NCBI GenBank assembly: GCA_002424095.1
Contig: DIPL01000015.1
Location: forward strand, 4,077 to 20,186
Origin: Christensenella sp. UBA5489
GTDB lineage: Bacteria > Bacillota > Clostridia > Christensenellales > UBA1242
Length of the DNA: 16,110 bases
Reading direction: 5' to 3'
Shown: piece by piece, positions 7,708-14,665 of the stretch
Position numbering within the stretch: position 1 is the first letter of the stretch
Layout: every line of letters begins with the position of its first letter
The notes under the pieces: model-generated
What the model saw: the letters and a program-made list of their open reading frames with translations, nothing else
Databases searched by the model: none
What the model was told of the DNA's origin: nothing
Made by a program: the position numbers and the translations under genes

Positions 7708-7974
7708 ATGTTTGGCAGAAATAAGTCGAATTCTAAGAGTGGATCAAATAAGTCGATGAATGAATCAAAAAATGCGAACTCACGAAACGAATCAACGCAA
7801 AATAAAAGCGCAAATTCGAATAATAAAAGTTCAAATTCAAACAGGAATTCAAAATCGAATTCAAACAGAAATGATTCAACTTCAAACAGAAATGATTCAA
7901 CAAGTGCTTGTACTAATTCCAAAAGTGCAAGGAGCAGTTCAAGAAAGAATTCATCAAACAAATCCAACAATTAA
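7708..7974 (+). CDS. Small Asn/Ser-rich low-complexity protein, unknown function
   Basis: The 88-residue product is 28 Ser and 24 Asn (59% together), with 17 Lys/Arg and 4 Asp/Glu. It is basic, hydrophilic, has no membrane segment and a single Cys (~residue 68), and is predicted to be disordered. An almost perfect ribosome binding site, AGGAGGT at 7694-7700, is 7 nt from the ATG at 7708. A GTG at 7699 lies inside that site and is not the start. A perfect 21-bp tandem repeat encodes SNRNDST twice. A hairpin precedes the gene and a bidirectional terminator follows, so it is a defined single-gene unit. I recognise no family. Gamma-type small acid-soluble spore proteins are also small and Asn/Gln/Ser-rich, and spore genes lie nearby, but no SASP motif is visible. 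Translation is likely because the ribosome binding site is so good; the function is open. Confidence 0.65.
   Translation: MFGRNKSNSKSGSNKSMNESKNANSRNESTQNKSANSNNKSSNSNRNSKSNSNRNDSTSNRNDSTSACTNSKSARSSSRKNSSNKSNN
7860..7901 (+). repeat. Two perfect 21-bp tandem units within the Asn/Ser-rich gene
   Basis: The unit occupies 7860-7880 and again 7881-7901, starting TTCAAACAG and ending GATTCAAC. An imperfect earlier relative is seen near 7838 (TCAAACAGGAATTC). The unit keeps the reading frame and encodes seven residues, consistent with growth by slippage. Confidence 0.9.
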
Positions 7975-7997
7975 TTTTGCGGGATAAGTTCTCACTT

Positions 7998-8024
7998 AAA
8001 AACCGATGTTTAACATCGGTTTTT
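7998..8024. terminator. Bidirectional rho-independent terminator between converging genes
   Basis: ACCGATG (8002-8008) pairs with CATCGGT (8014-8020) around a short loop, flanked by an A run on the left and a T run on the right. It can therefore terminate the Asn/Ser-rich gene (plus) and cysS (minus), whose stop codon is 14 bp away. Confidence 0.85.
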
Positions 8025-8037
8025 CTTAAAGTTAAAA

Positions 8038-9459
8038 TCAATTTTCTACGAAAAATTCAGTGTCAGATTTTTTATCAATTAATGTTACACCTTTTTCAAG
8101 CAATTCATTTCGAATTTTATCCGCTGTTTCATAATCTTTATTTTCTTTTGCATAATTCCTTAATGCAATTTTTTCATTTATAAAATTAAGAAAATCAGGT
8201 TCAATTTCAATTTTACTCGAATTTTTTGTATTATTTAATATTTTATCAAAAGACAAACCGCAAACCTTGTCGAACTTTTCTAAAAGTTTTATTTTGGAAT
8301 TGTCGTTTAAATTGCTTTTTAAAACATCAAAAATTGTTGTTATTGCCAATGATGTGTTTAGGTCATTTTTTAATGCATCTTTAAACTGCTCATCAAATTT
8401 TTCAATTTCTTTTAAATTTAAAGGTTCTTTATTTCGCTTTAATTTGCTAATTCTCTTAACTAATTTTTCATATGCAGCTTTTGCCATATCAAGACTTTCA
8501 TAACTGAAAACCAAAATTTTGCGATAATGAGATTGCAGACATAAAAATTTATAAACTTCGGGAGAATAACCTTGCTCTATAAGTTTTGAAAGAGTTATAA
8601 ACCCATCTTTACTTTTACTCATTTTTGTTTTGGAGAGATTTAAGTGTTCAACGTGAAACCAAAAATTGCACCATTTATGACCTAAAAAACTTTCCGATTG
8701 TGCGATTTCGTTTGTATGATGCGGGAAAATATTATCAACACCACCGCAGTGAATATCCAAATATTCGCCCAAATATTTATAACTTATGCCTGAACATTCA
8801 ATGTGCCAGCCAGGATAACCAACACCCCAAGGACTGTCCCATTTAAGTTCTTGATTTTCAAATTTAGATTTTGTAAACCATAAAACAAAATCCTGTGGAT
8901 TTCTTTTCTCTAAATCTTCTTCAACAGTTTCACGAACGCCAACTCTCATTTCTTTGGCTTTTTGATTTGTTAAAACATTATAATTTTCCAATTTAGAAAC
9001 ATCAAAATAAATATTTCCGTTTGAAATATATGCAAATCCTTTATCCAGCAAAACCGTAATTATTTCAATATAAGTATCAATACAAGCGGTTGCTGGAATG
9101 ACAGTTTCTGGCCAATTTAAGTTTAATAATTCAATATCTTTTTTAAATGCTTCGGTATAAAATTTTGCAATTTCCAGCACTGATTTTTTTTCTCTTTTTG
9201 CACCAAGAAGCATTTTATCTTCACCTTCATCCGCATCACTTGTTAAATGTCCGACGTCGGTAATATTCATTACTCTATTTACTTTAAAGCCTAAATATTT
9301 AAATGTTTTTTCCAAAATATCTTCAAAAATATAAGTTCTCAAATTTCCAATATGAGCGAAGTGATAAACGGTAGGTCCGCAAGTATAAATTTTAACTTCT
9401 CCATCTTTAATAGGATTAAAATTTTCTATTTTTCTTGTCGCCGTATTATAAAGTTTCAT
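8038..9459 (-). CDS. cysS: Cysteine--tRNA ligase
   Basis: Class I aminoacyl-tRNA synthetase that charges tRNA-Cys. The 473-residue length is typical. The ATP-binding HIGH-type motif is FAHIGNLR (36-39) and the KMSKS loop is at 279-283. Zinc ligands characteristic of CysRS are visible: C27 in YTCGPTVYH, the Cys of WHIECSGIS, and the His/Glu of FPHHTNEIAQSES. The C-terminal DALR-type helical domain follows, with YETADKIRNELLEKG near the end. The ATG at 9459 has only a weak GTGAGA upstream. A strong promoter lies 37 bp upstream and the gene ends at a shared terminator, so it appears monocistronic. No T-box leader fits the short 5' untranslated region. Confidence 0.97.
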   Translation of the reverse strand: MKLYNTATRKIENFNPIKDGEVKIYTCGPTVYHFAHIGNLRTYIFEDILEKTFKYLGFKVNRVMNITDVGHLTSDADEGEDKMLLGAKREKKSVLEIAKFYTEAFKKDIELLNLNWPETVIPATACIDTYIEIITVLLDKGFAYISNGNIYFDVSKLENYNVLTNQKAKEMRVGVRETVEEDLEKRNPQDFVLWFTKSKFENQELKWDSPWGVGYPGWHIECSGISYKYLGEYLDIHCGGVDNIFPHHTNEIAQSESFLGHKWCNFWFHVEHLNLSKTKMSKSKDGFITLSKLIEQGYSPEVYKFLCLQSHYRKILVFSYESLDMAKAAYEKLVKRISKLKRNKEPLNLKEIEKFDEQFKDALKNDLNTSLAITTIFDVLKSNLNDNSKIKLLEKFDKVCGLSFDKILNNTKNSSKIEIEPDFLNFINEKIALRNYAKENKDYETADKIRNELLEKGVTLIDKKSDTEFFVEN

Positions 9460-9495
9460 AATAATCTCACTTTTGTAATTTCTCTATTTGATAAA

Positions 9496-9524
9496 ATTTT
9501 AATAATTTTATTTCATTTTGTCAA
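9496..9524 (-). promoter_or_regulatory. Sigma-A-type promoter for cysS
   Basis: Read on the minus strand: a consensus TTGACA (9519-9524), a 17-bp spacer and TAAAAT (9496-9501). The cysS start is at 9459, giving a leader of about 30 nt. Confidence 0.8.
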
Positions 9525-9665
9525 CCTTTATCATATTATTTCAATAAAGTTTAAGATTTATTTTGTTATATTTATATTATAAGTGTGGAATAAATGTTCA
9601 AAAAGAACTTAATATTTGATTTTCAATATGTTTAAATTTATCAAATAAAGTTAATAATAAGAGGT

Positions 9666-9977
9666 ATGGATATAATTTGCAGAAAAACAGAATGCGAACA
9701 TAATAATAACTATGTGTGTATGGCGAAAGGTATTTTAGTAAATAAAAAAATAATGTGCTCGACATATATTCCAACCGACAAGCAAGAGCCTGATTACAGC
9801 AAATCACTTTTGGAGCGTGTTCCAGAAAAATACGGCCCACATCGCCCAAGCCACGATTTAAATCTTTTATGTAAAGCGAATTGTTTATTTAATAATAACG
9901 GTCAATGCGAAGCCAATGGAATAACAGTGAATGCAATTGAAGAAAAACCTATTTGCATTACATTTTTAAAAAAATAA
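9666..9977 (+). CDS. Cys-rich protein with two DUF1540-like modules
   Basis: The 103-residue protein carries two related four-cysteine modules. Module 1 has Cys 5, 10, 18 and 31; module 2 has Cys 69, 73, 81 and 97. Each reads C-x(3-4)-C-x-x-N-N-N-x-x-C-x-A-x-G-I-x-V, the pattern of the DUF1540 family found mainly in Clostridia, and module 2 ends CITF as family members do. The function of DUF1540 is unknown; zinc binding is a reasonable inference. A Pro/Lys/Glu linker joins the modules. The only ribosome-binding-like motif, GAGG at 9661-9664, is 1 nt from the ATG at 9666, which is unusually close. No other start fits: an in-frame stop lies at 9633-9635 and the next Met (residue 19) would lose the first cysteines. 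The gene diverges from cysS. Confidence 0.75.
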   Translation: MDIICRKTECEHNNNYVCMAKGILVNKKIMCSTYIPTDKQEPDYSKSLLERVPEKYGPHRPSHDLNLLCKANCLFNNNGQCEANGITVNAIEEKPICITFLKK

Positions 9978-10038
9978 TTTTCTTATTGTTTAGGTTTACT
10001 AAGTAATTGATTTCATAAAACATCAAATTGAAATTTTT

Positions 10039-10641
10039 CTATTTATCGACACCCTTTGCATTGTTTAAATTTTTTGTATTTTCTAAATCCACATTGCTCA
10101 GGTCTACGCCACTTAGATTTGCTTCATTAAAATCAGCACCATTTAAATTTGCTCCACTCAGGTTTGCATTGCGTAAGTTTGCCTTATAAAAATTTGCCAT
10201 CCGCAGGTTTGAATTTTTTAGATTTGCATTTTCTAAGTTTGCAAAACTTAGATTCGCATTGTTTAAACTTGCCATATGAAAATTTGCACCACTCAAATTT
10301 GCATTACTCAGATTTGCACTAACGAGGTATGCATCATCCAAATCTGTATCACTCAAATCTGCGCCAGTTAGGTCTGCTTCATGGAAATTTACTCCTAAAA
10401 GATCTGCTCCGTGTAAATTTGCCTCACTTAAATTTGAATATCTTAGAATTGCCCAGTCTACATTTCCATAACTTAAATCAGCCTTTCGTAAATTTGCATA
10501 ATTTAAGATTGCTAAATTTAAATCTATATCGCTTAGAATTGCTCGTTCTCCTTGCTCCCCATTTGTATCTAGCCATTTCTTGTGTTTTCTTAATATTTCA
10601 TCTAACTCTTCTTTTTGAATAATTCTAAATTCTTTTTTCAT
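10039..10641 (-). CDS. Pentapeptide-repeat protein
   Basis: The 200-residue product has a short N-terminal helix-like region, residues 1-35, of the type LDEILRKHKKWL...GERA. This is followed by about 30 tandem A(N/D)LXX pentapeptides (residues ~36-190), such as ANLSGANLNGADF. The repeats fold as a right-handed quadrilateral beta-helix. Some family members mimic DNA and protect gyrase (Qnr, MfpA), others occur in phages or have no known role. The sequence alone does not tell which applies here; the many Asn/Ser positions and absence of a signal peptide point to a cytosolic protein. The ATG at 10641 has a good Shine-Dalgarno AGGAG (10650-10654 on the minus strand), 8 nt upstream. It converges with the DUF1540-like gene, only 61 bp away. 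Confidence 0.92.
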   Translation of the reverse strand: MKKEFRIIQKEELDEILRKHKKWLDTNGEQGERAILSDIDLNLAILNYANLRKADLSYGNVDWAILRYSNLSEANLHGADLLGVNFHEADLTGADLSDTDLDDAYLVSANLSNANLSGANFHMASLNNANLSFANLENANLKNSNLRMANFYKANLRNANLSGANLNGADFNEANLSGVDLSNVDLENTKNLNNAKGVDK

Positions 10642-10956
10642 TTATTTCACTCCTAATAAGACTCTTTTATTACTTATTAATATATCATAAGCATTGCTAT
10701 ATTTCAACATTTCTTAAATATTTTTAGGTTAAATTGCATTAAGAAATATATATTGTTTGATTAGTTCCTTTAAAAAATTGAGTTTTTGTTGATAAAGATA
10801 GATATTTTAAACATTTACAAAGATTTATATTATGAAATTTTGACCCCATTTTTAACCCCATAAACATATTAGTTTTTTACGAAAATAATTCTAAATAAAA
10901 AATATAGCATACATCTTGCTTTTTAAAAAACAATCTATATACTATATATTGTGTTT
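10642..10956. other. Gene-free AT-rich region between pentapeptide gene and tRNA-Val
   Basis: The 315 bp contain the ribosome binding site of the pentapeptide gene and the probable tRNA terminator but no convincing gene. On the minus strand, around 10838-10860, a short frame reads GVKNGVKIS then stop. It resembles the C-terminal tail of many phage-type tyrosine integrases, but a stop codon a few codons upstream cuts the frame. If meaningful, it would be a scar of an element once inserted at the tRNA. Confidence 0.4.
10921..10953 (-). terminator. Weak AT-rich terminator after tRNA-Val
   Basis: On the minus strand, just past the tRNA 3' end, ACAAT pairs with ATTGT around an imperfect ATATA/TATAT inner stem, followed by six T. 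The position is right for a tRNA terminator; the stem is weak. Confidence 0.4.
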
Positions 10957-11032
10957 TGGTGGGAATTACAGGACTCGAACCTGTGACCCACTGCTTGTAA
11001 GGCAGGTACTCTACCAACTGAGCTAAACTCCC
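10957..11032 (-). tRNA. tRNA-Val, anticodon TAC
   Basis: The 76-nt gene folds as a cloverleaf. The acceptor stem is GGGAGTT/AATTCCC (one G-T), the D loop is AGTTGGTA, the anticodon loop CTTACAA has anticodon TAC (reads GTA/GTN valine codons), and the T arm is ACAGG-TTCGAGT-CCTGT. Discriminator A is followed by an encoded CCA (10957-10959). The outermost anticodon-stem pair (27-43) is C-T, a mismatch; all other stems pair. It has its own promoter upstream and seems to be a single-tRNA unit. Confidence 0.96.
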
Positions 11033-11043
11033 AAACTAAAAAC

Positions 11044-11072
11044 AATATATCATATTTCTAATATTATGTCAA
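11044..11072 (-). promoter_or_regulatory. Consensus promoter for tRNA-Val
   Basis: On the minus strand: TTGACA (11067-11072), a 17-bp spacer and TATATT (11044-11049). The tRNA begins 12 bp downstream. The near-consensus quality is typical of stable-RNA promoters. Confidence 0.85.
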
Positions 11073-11104
11073 TTGTTTTTTATTTATTAATTTATTTTTT
11101 TAAT

Positions 11105-11127
11105 AAAAAAATAAGATTTTTAATCTT
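11105..11127 (-). terminator. Terminator overlapping the comF stop codon
   Basis: On the minus strand AAGATT-AAA-AATCTT forms a 6-bp hairpin (11113-11127) followed by A and seven T (11105-11111). The comF stop TAA (11120-11122) lies in the stem-loop itself, so coding sequence and terminator are merged. Confidence 0.6.
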
Positions 11128-11881
11128 TATATTTATAAAAATATGTATGCGCCAAAGTCAAAACATAAATGGCTTTTGCACCAGAATTTAAAAGAAGTTT
11201 GCTGATTTCTTGAACCGTTGCTCCTGTTGTGAAAACATCGTCAACAAGCAAAATGTTTTTATCTCTTAATTCTTTTTTCTTTAAAATTTTAAATGCTTTT
11301 TCCAAATTAATTTTTCTTTCTTCACGATTTAAGTTCGTTTGAGTTAAAGTATTTTTGATTTTGTGAACGTTTTGTTTAACAGGTAAATCGAGAATTTGCG
11401 ATAAACTATTTGCAAGTAATTCGGATTGATTATAGCCACGTTTTTGAAATTTTTCTAGTGTGAGTGGAGTATATAGTATAAAATCACATTCGAAATTATT
11501 TCTAAAATATTCATCCGCCATAAATTCGGCAAGCGGTTTCGCTAAAAATTTTTCATCATTATACTTAAATCTATTTACGATATATTTGATTTTTTCGTTA
11601 TACTCAAAAGATGCTCTTGCTTTCAAAAATGCTGGTTTGTTTTCAAAACAAAATCCACAAATTGGCGCTATATCATCAATTGGTGTGCCGCAAAATTCGC
11701 ATACTTGTAATTTCTCCAAATATGGAAGTTTGGCAAAGCATTTACCACACGTGCAGTAGCGATTTTTAATCAAAAGTTCATTCCCGCAAAAAATGCATTT
11801 TATATCTGTCGGATAGAACAAATCTAAAATTTTATTATTTATTTTATTTGAGATATTTTTAAAACTGTTTTTTAAACTCAA
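11120..11881 (-). CDS. comF: ComF family protein (zinc-ribbon plus phosphoribosyltransferase fold)
   Basis: ComF/GntX-type proteins join an N-terminal cysteine-rich zinc region to a PRTase domain and are associated with DNA uptake in transformation. Here the cysteine pairs are C29/C32, C43/C45/C48, C61/C64 and C75/C78. The PRPP-binding motif ILLVDDVFTTGAT lies at ~210-222, with Asp 214-215. The block YTPLTLEKFQKRGYNQSELLA is also typical. At 253 residues the length is normal. It starts with TTG at 11881, supported by GGAG (11891-11894 on the minus strand) 9 nt upstream; no in-frame ATG fits better. It lies 71 bp after recD2 on the same strand and is probably cotranscribed with it, linking two DNA-processing functions. 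A terminator overlaps its stop. Confidence 0.93.
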   Translation of the reverse strand: MSLKNSFKNISNKINNKILDLFYPTDIKCIFCGNELLIKNRYCTCGKCFAKLPYLEKLQVCEFCGTPIDDIAPICGFCFENKPAFLKARASFEYNEKIKYIVNRFKYNDEKFLAKPLAEFMADEYFRNNFECDFILYTPLTLEKFQKRGYNQSELLANSLSQILDLPVKQNVHKIKNTLTQTNLNREERKINLEKAFKILKKKELRDKNILLVDDVFTTGATVQEISKLLLNSGAKAIYVLTLAHTYFYKYKD

Positions 11882-11952
11882 TTTAAAATGCTCCGATTTC
11901 TAAATCTATTTTAAAAGTTAAACTTTTAAATTTTTTTTATAGTAATCAATTA

Positions 11953-14181
11953 TTATTCAAAAAGTTCGCATAATTTTTTATTGCTTTCTATTAAAAAATT
12001 TTTTAACATTGTAAAGCGTCTTAATAAAAATTTATTTGAAATCATTCTTTTTAAATGTCTTTTTTCACCAACTAAAACCACCATTTTTTTTGCACGTGTA
12101 ACCGCCGTATAAATCAAATTTCTATTAAGAATAATGCTCGGACCAGCAATGGAGGGAATGACGATAACGTCGAATTCGCTTCCTTGGCTTTTGTGAATTG
12201 TGATTGCATAGGCAAGCGAAAGTTGTGAAATTTCCGATTTCGGATATTTGCAAATTTTGCCATCATCAAAATTGATAATAATTTCACCAGTTGACGGAAA
12301 AATTTTTTTGATATATCCGATATCTCCATTAAAAACTCCCGTTCCACTTTCATTCCTATTATTTTTTAAAACTTTATTCCATTCCAAATTATAGTTATTG
12401 GAAGTTTGCATAATTTTATCACCTTGACGAAAGACAATCATACCTGAAATTATTTCCGATTTTGATTTCGAGGGCGGATTTATTTTATTTTGCAACTCTC
12501 TATTTAGATTTTCTGTACCACAAACACCTGATTTTAAAGGAGCAAGTGCTTGAATTTGTAATGGAGGAATATTTAAATATGACGGAATACGTTCAGTGAT
12601 TAAACTAATAATATTGTTTTTTATTGCTATGGGCTCTTCTATTGATTCAAAGAAAAAATCTTTACTTCTATTGTCAAACTTCGGCATTTCACCTTCATTG
12701 ATTTTATGTGCATTAAAAATAATTAAACTATTTTCATCTTGTCGAAAAATTTGTGTAAGTTGCACGACATTAACAACGCCACTTTTTATTATGTCATCCA
12801 AAACATTTCCAGCACCAACACTCGGAAGTTGGTCTTTATCTCCGACAATAACGAATTTGCAATCCCGTGTTATTGCTTTTAAAAGATTATAAGCCAAAGG
12901 AACATCGACCATAGAAAATTCATCGACAATAATTGCGTTATAGGGAAGAGGATTTTCATCGTTGAAGCCGAATCGATTGCTCTCGAATTCCAGTCCAAGC
13001 GCACGATGAATTGTACTTGCTTCTTTACCTGAACTTTCGCTCATTCTTTTTGATGCACGACCAGTTGGAGCAAGCAAAGCAACTTTTTTGCCTTGTGCTT
13101 CCAAAATCGAAATAATACACTTAATTATTGTAGTTTTTCCTGTGCCGGGACCTCCCGTTATAACCGAAACGCCACTATTTACTGCTGTGCGAATAGCATT
13201 TATTTGTTCGCTGTGAAAACTTATTTTATTAATTTTTTCGAAATGTTTAATATCTTTGTCAATGTTAAGTGTTTGATTTTTTGTTGAAATACTTAAAAGA
13301 GAGATTTTTTCGCCGATAAATTTTTCGCAATAATAATATTTCGCCAACATTATAATATTTTTATACTCTTTAAAAAATCTAAAAACAAGTTTTTCCAAAC
13401 AAAGTATTTGAATTACATTTTCAAAAGCTTGACTATATTGTAATGCGTTTAAATTTAAAAGTTCGGATAAGTTTTTTAGCAGATTTTCAAGTGGTAAATA
13501 AGTATGCCCGTTTTTTTCCGCCGCTTGATGCAAGCAATGTAGGATACCGGCACGGATTCTAAATTCGCTATCGTGAGCCACTCCTAATTTAATTGCAATA
13601 TTGTCAGCCTTTGAAAAGCCGATACCTTCAACGATTTCAACCAAACAGTAAGGATTTTCTTGAAGTGTTTTTATTGTTTTTTCTTTAAATTTTTTATAAA
13701 TTTTAAGAGCCATATTGACTGAAATGTCATATTCATTTAAGAACATAACGGTATTTTGAACTTCTTTTAAATCTGAAAAACACTTATTAATTTTATATGC
13801 TTTTTTTAAACTGATTCCTTTAATTTCCGCCAATTGTTCAGGTTTAAATTCAATAATTTCAAGTGAATCTTTTCCAAATTTATCAACAATAAATCCAGCG
13901 GTTACAGGTCCAACACCTTTAATCAGTCCACTTTCTAAATATTTTCTTATACTTTTTGTTGTTGTCGGATGAATTGATTCAAATTTTGTAAACGAAAATT
14001 GTTCGCCATATTTTTTATTCGTTATGAATTCGCCGACAAGCCTAACGTTTTCTCCGACACTAATCTGAAAGAAATTGCCAACAACTACGGTTTCAGTTTT
14101 ATTATGTAAAAGTTTAGCAACGGTATATCCATTGCTTTCATTTCTGAAAATAATTCCAACAATCTCGCCTTCAATTTGCAT
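11953..14181 (-). CDS. recD2: ATP-dependent RecD-like DNA helicase (RecD2)
   Basis: RecD2 is a 5'-3' superfamily 1B helicase, found without RecBC, that acts in DNA repair and fork maintenance. The 742-residue protein begins with the OB-like N-terminal region (GEIVGIIFRNESNGYTVAKL). Helix-hairpin-helix repeats follow (GLIKGVGPVTAGFIVDKFG at ~85-103; LAEIKGISLKKA). The helicase motifs appear in order: Walker A GGPGTGKTT (343-351), APTGRASKRM, Walker B VDEFSMVD (D420, E421), VGDKDQLPSVGAG, LTQIFRQ, ITIHKSQGSEFD and YTAVTRAKK near the C-terminus. Length and motif order match family members. The ATG at 14181 has no Shine-Dalgarno site; a candidate promoter is so close that the transcript may be leaderless. 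comF follows downstream. Confidence 0.97.
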   Translation of the reverse strand: MQIEGEIVGIIFRNESNGYTVAKLLHNKTETVVVGNFFQISVGENVRLVGEFITNKKYGEQFSFTKFESIHPTTTKSIRKYLESGLIKGVGPVTAGFIVDKFGKDSLEIIEFKPEQLAEIKGISLKKAYKINKCFSDLKEVQNTVMFLNEYDISVNMALKIYKKFKEKTIKTLQENPYCLVEIVEGIGFSKADNIAIKLGVAHDSEFRIRAGILHCLHQAAEKNGHTYLPLENLLKNLSELLNLNALQYSQAFENVIQILCLEKLVFRFFKEYKNIIMLAKYYYCEKFIGEKISLLSISTKNQTLNIDKDIKHFEKINKISFHSEQINAIRTAVNSGVSVITGGPGTGKTTIIKCIISILEAQGKKVALLAPTGRASKRMSESSGKEASTIHRALGLEFESNRFGFNDENPLPYNAIIVDEFSMVDVPLAYNLLKAITRDCKFVIVGDKDQLPSVGAGNVLDDIIKSGVVNVVQLTQIFRQDENSLIIFNAHKINEGEMPKFDNRSKDFFFESIEEPIAIKNNIISLITERIPSYLNIPPLQIQALAPLKSGVCGTENLNRELQNKINPPSKSKSEIISGMIVFRQGDKIMQTSNNYNLEWNKVLKNNRNESGTGVFNGDIGYIKKIFPSTGEIIINFDDGKICKYPKSEISQLSLAYAITIHKSQGSEFDVIVIPSIAGPSIILNRNLIYTAVTRAKKMVVLVGEKRHLKRMISNKFLLRRFTMLKNFLIESNKKLCELFE

Positions 14182-14190
14182 AATATTTTA

Positions 14191-14220
14191 AGTATATCAA
14201 ATTTTTGGTTTAGTAAGCAA
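14191..14220 (-). promoter_or_regulatory. Candidate promoter for recD2, very close to its start
   Basis: On the minus strand: TTGCTT (14215-14220), an 18-bp spacer ending in TGA, and TATACT (14191-14196), an extended -10. The expected transcription start is about 3 nt before the ATG at 14181. Confidence 0.4.
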
Positions 14221-14259
14221 GTCAAATAAAGAAAAAATAAAAATGGTCAAAGCTATAAA

Positions 14260-14287
14260 TTCACATTTAATATAAATTTTATATTAT
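14260..14287 (+). promoter_or_regulatory. Weak candidate promoter for yabP
   Basis: TTCACA (14260-14265), 16 bp, TATTAT (14282-14287), about 56 bp before the yabP start. In Bacillus the yabP-yabQ genes are sporulation-controlled, so a sporulation sigma factor may be used instead; I could not identify a convincing sigma-E site by eye. Confidence 0.28.
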
Positions 14288-14343
14288 TAATATTATGGAA
14301 TAAAACAAAAAATTTTCAAATATATTTATTTGAGGATATTTTT

Positions 14344-14589
14344 ATGGATAGAATTTTAAGTCTTATAAATCAAAATAGTTTAAGTATAACTGGCGTAGAA
14401 AAGGTCAAAAATGTCAATCCGAATGAAATTATAATTGAGATTGATGGACAAATGTTGATTATTTCGGGAACAAATCTTGAAGTTCAAACACTGGATTTAG
14501 AAAATTCAACCTTGGTTGTAAACGGACTGATTACGTGTATTAAATATTCAACAAAGAAACCATCGTTTTTTAAAAGAATTTTTAAATAA
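14344..14589 (+). CDS. yabP: Sporulation protein YabP
   Basis: YabP is a small conserved protein of endospore formers; in Bacillus it is spore-related and encoded just before yabQ. The 81-residue product has the family features: SLSITGVEKVKNVNPNEIIIEIDGQMLII-type core (residues ~12-40), then GTNLEVQTLDLENSTLVVNGLI, ending with a Tyr and a basic tail (KKPSFFKRIFK). The predicted fold is all beta. The ATG at 14344 has GAGGA at 14332-14336, 7 nt upstream. It opens a three-gene plus-strand cluster with yabQ and a DivIC/FtsB-like gene, the same order as in Bacillus subtilis. It supports a sporulating ancestry for the organism. Confidence 0.87.
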   Translation: MDRILSLINQNSLSITGVEKVKNVNPNEIIIEIDGQMLIISGTNLEVQTLDLENSTLVVNGLITCIKYSTKKPSFFKRIFK

Positions 14590-14665
14590 AGTTATACAAA
14601 ATTAATTAGATATTTTGGTTGTATTAAAAAACAACTTTTAATGTTTGTTATATCAGGAAAAATCT

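Noticed and set aside
7662..7970. Minus-strand 102-codon open frame rich in Phe, Leu and Glu
   Set aside because: It is the antisense shadow of the Asn/Ser-rich gene; its composition follows from that repetitive sequence and it has no ribosome binding site.
9460..9600. T-box riboswitch in front of cysS, common for tRNA synthetase genes in Firmicutes
   Set aside because: A clear TTGACA/TAAAAT promoter lies so near the start that the leader is only about 30 nt, and no T-box consensus is present.
9978..10038. Bidirectional terminator between the DUF1540-like and pentapeptide genes
   Set aside because: Only short imperfect A-T stems (for example TTGAT with ATCAA) are visible, with no convincing T run next to them.
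10329..10622. Plus-strand 97-codon frame rich in His, Leu and Asn
   Set aside because: Shadow of the pentapeptide-repeat gene: the repeated antisense codons produce the pattern.
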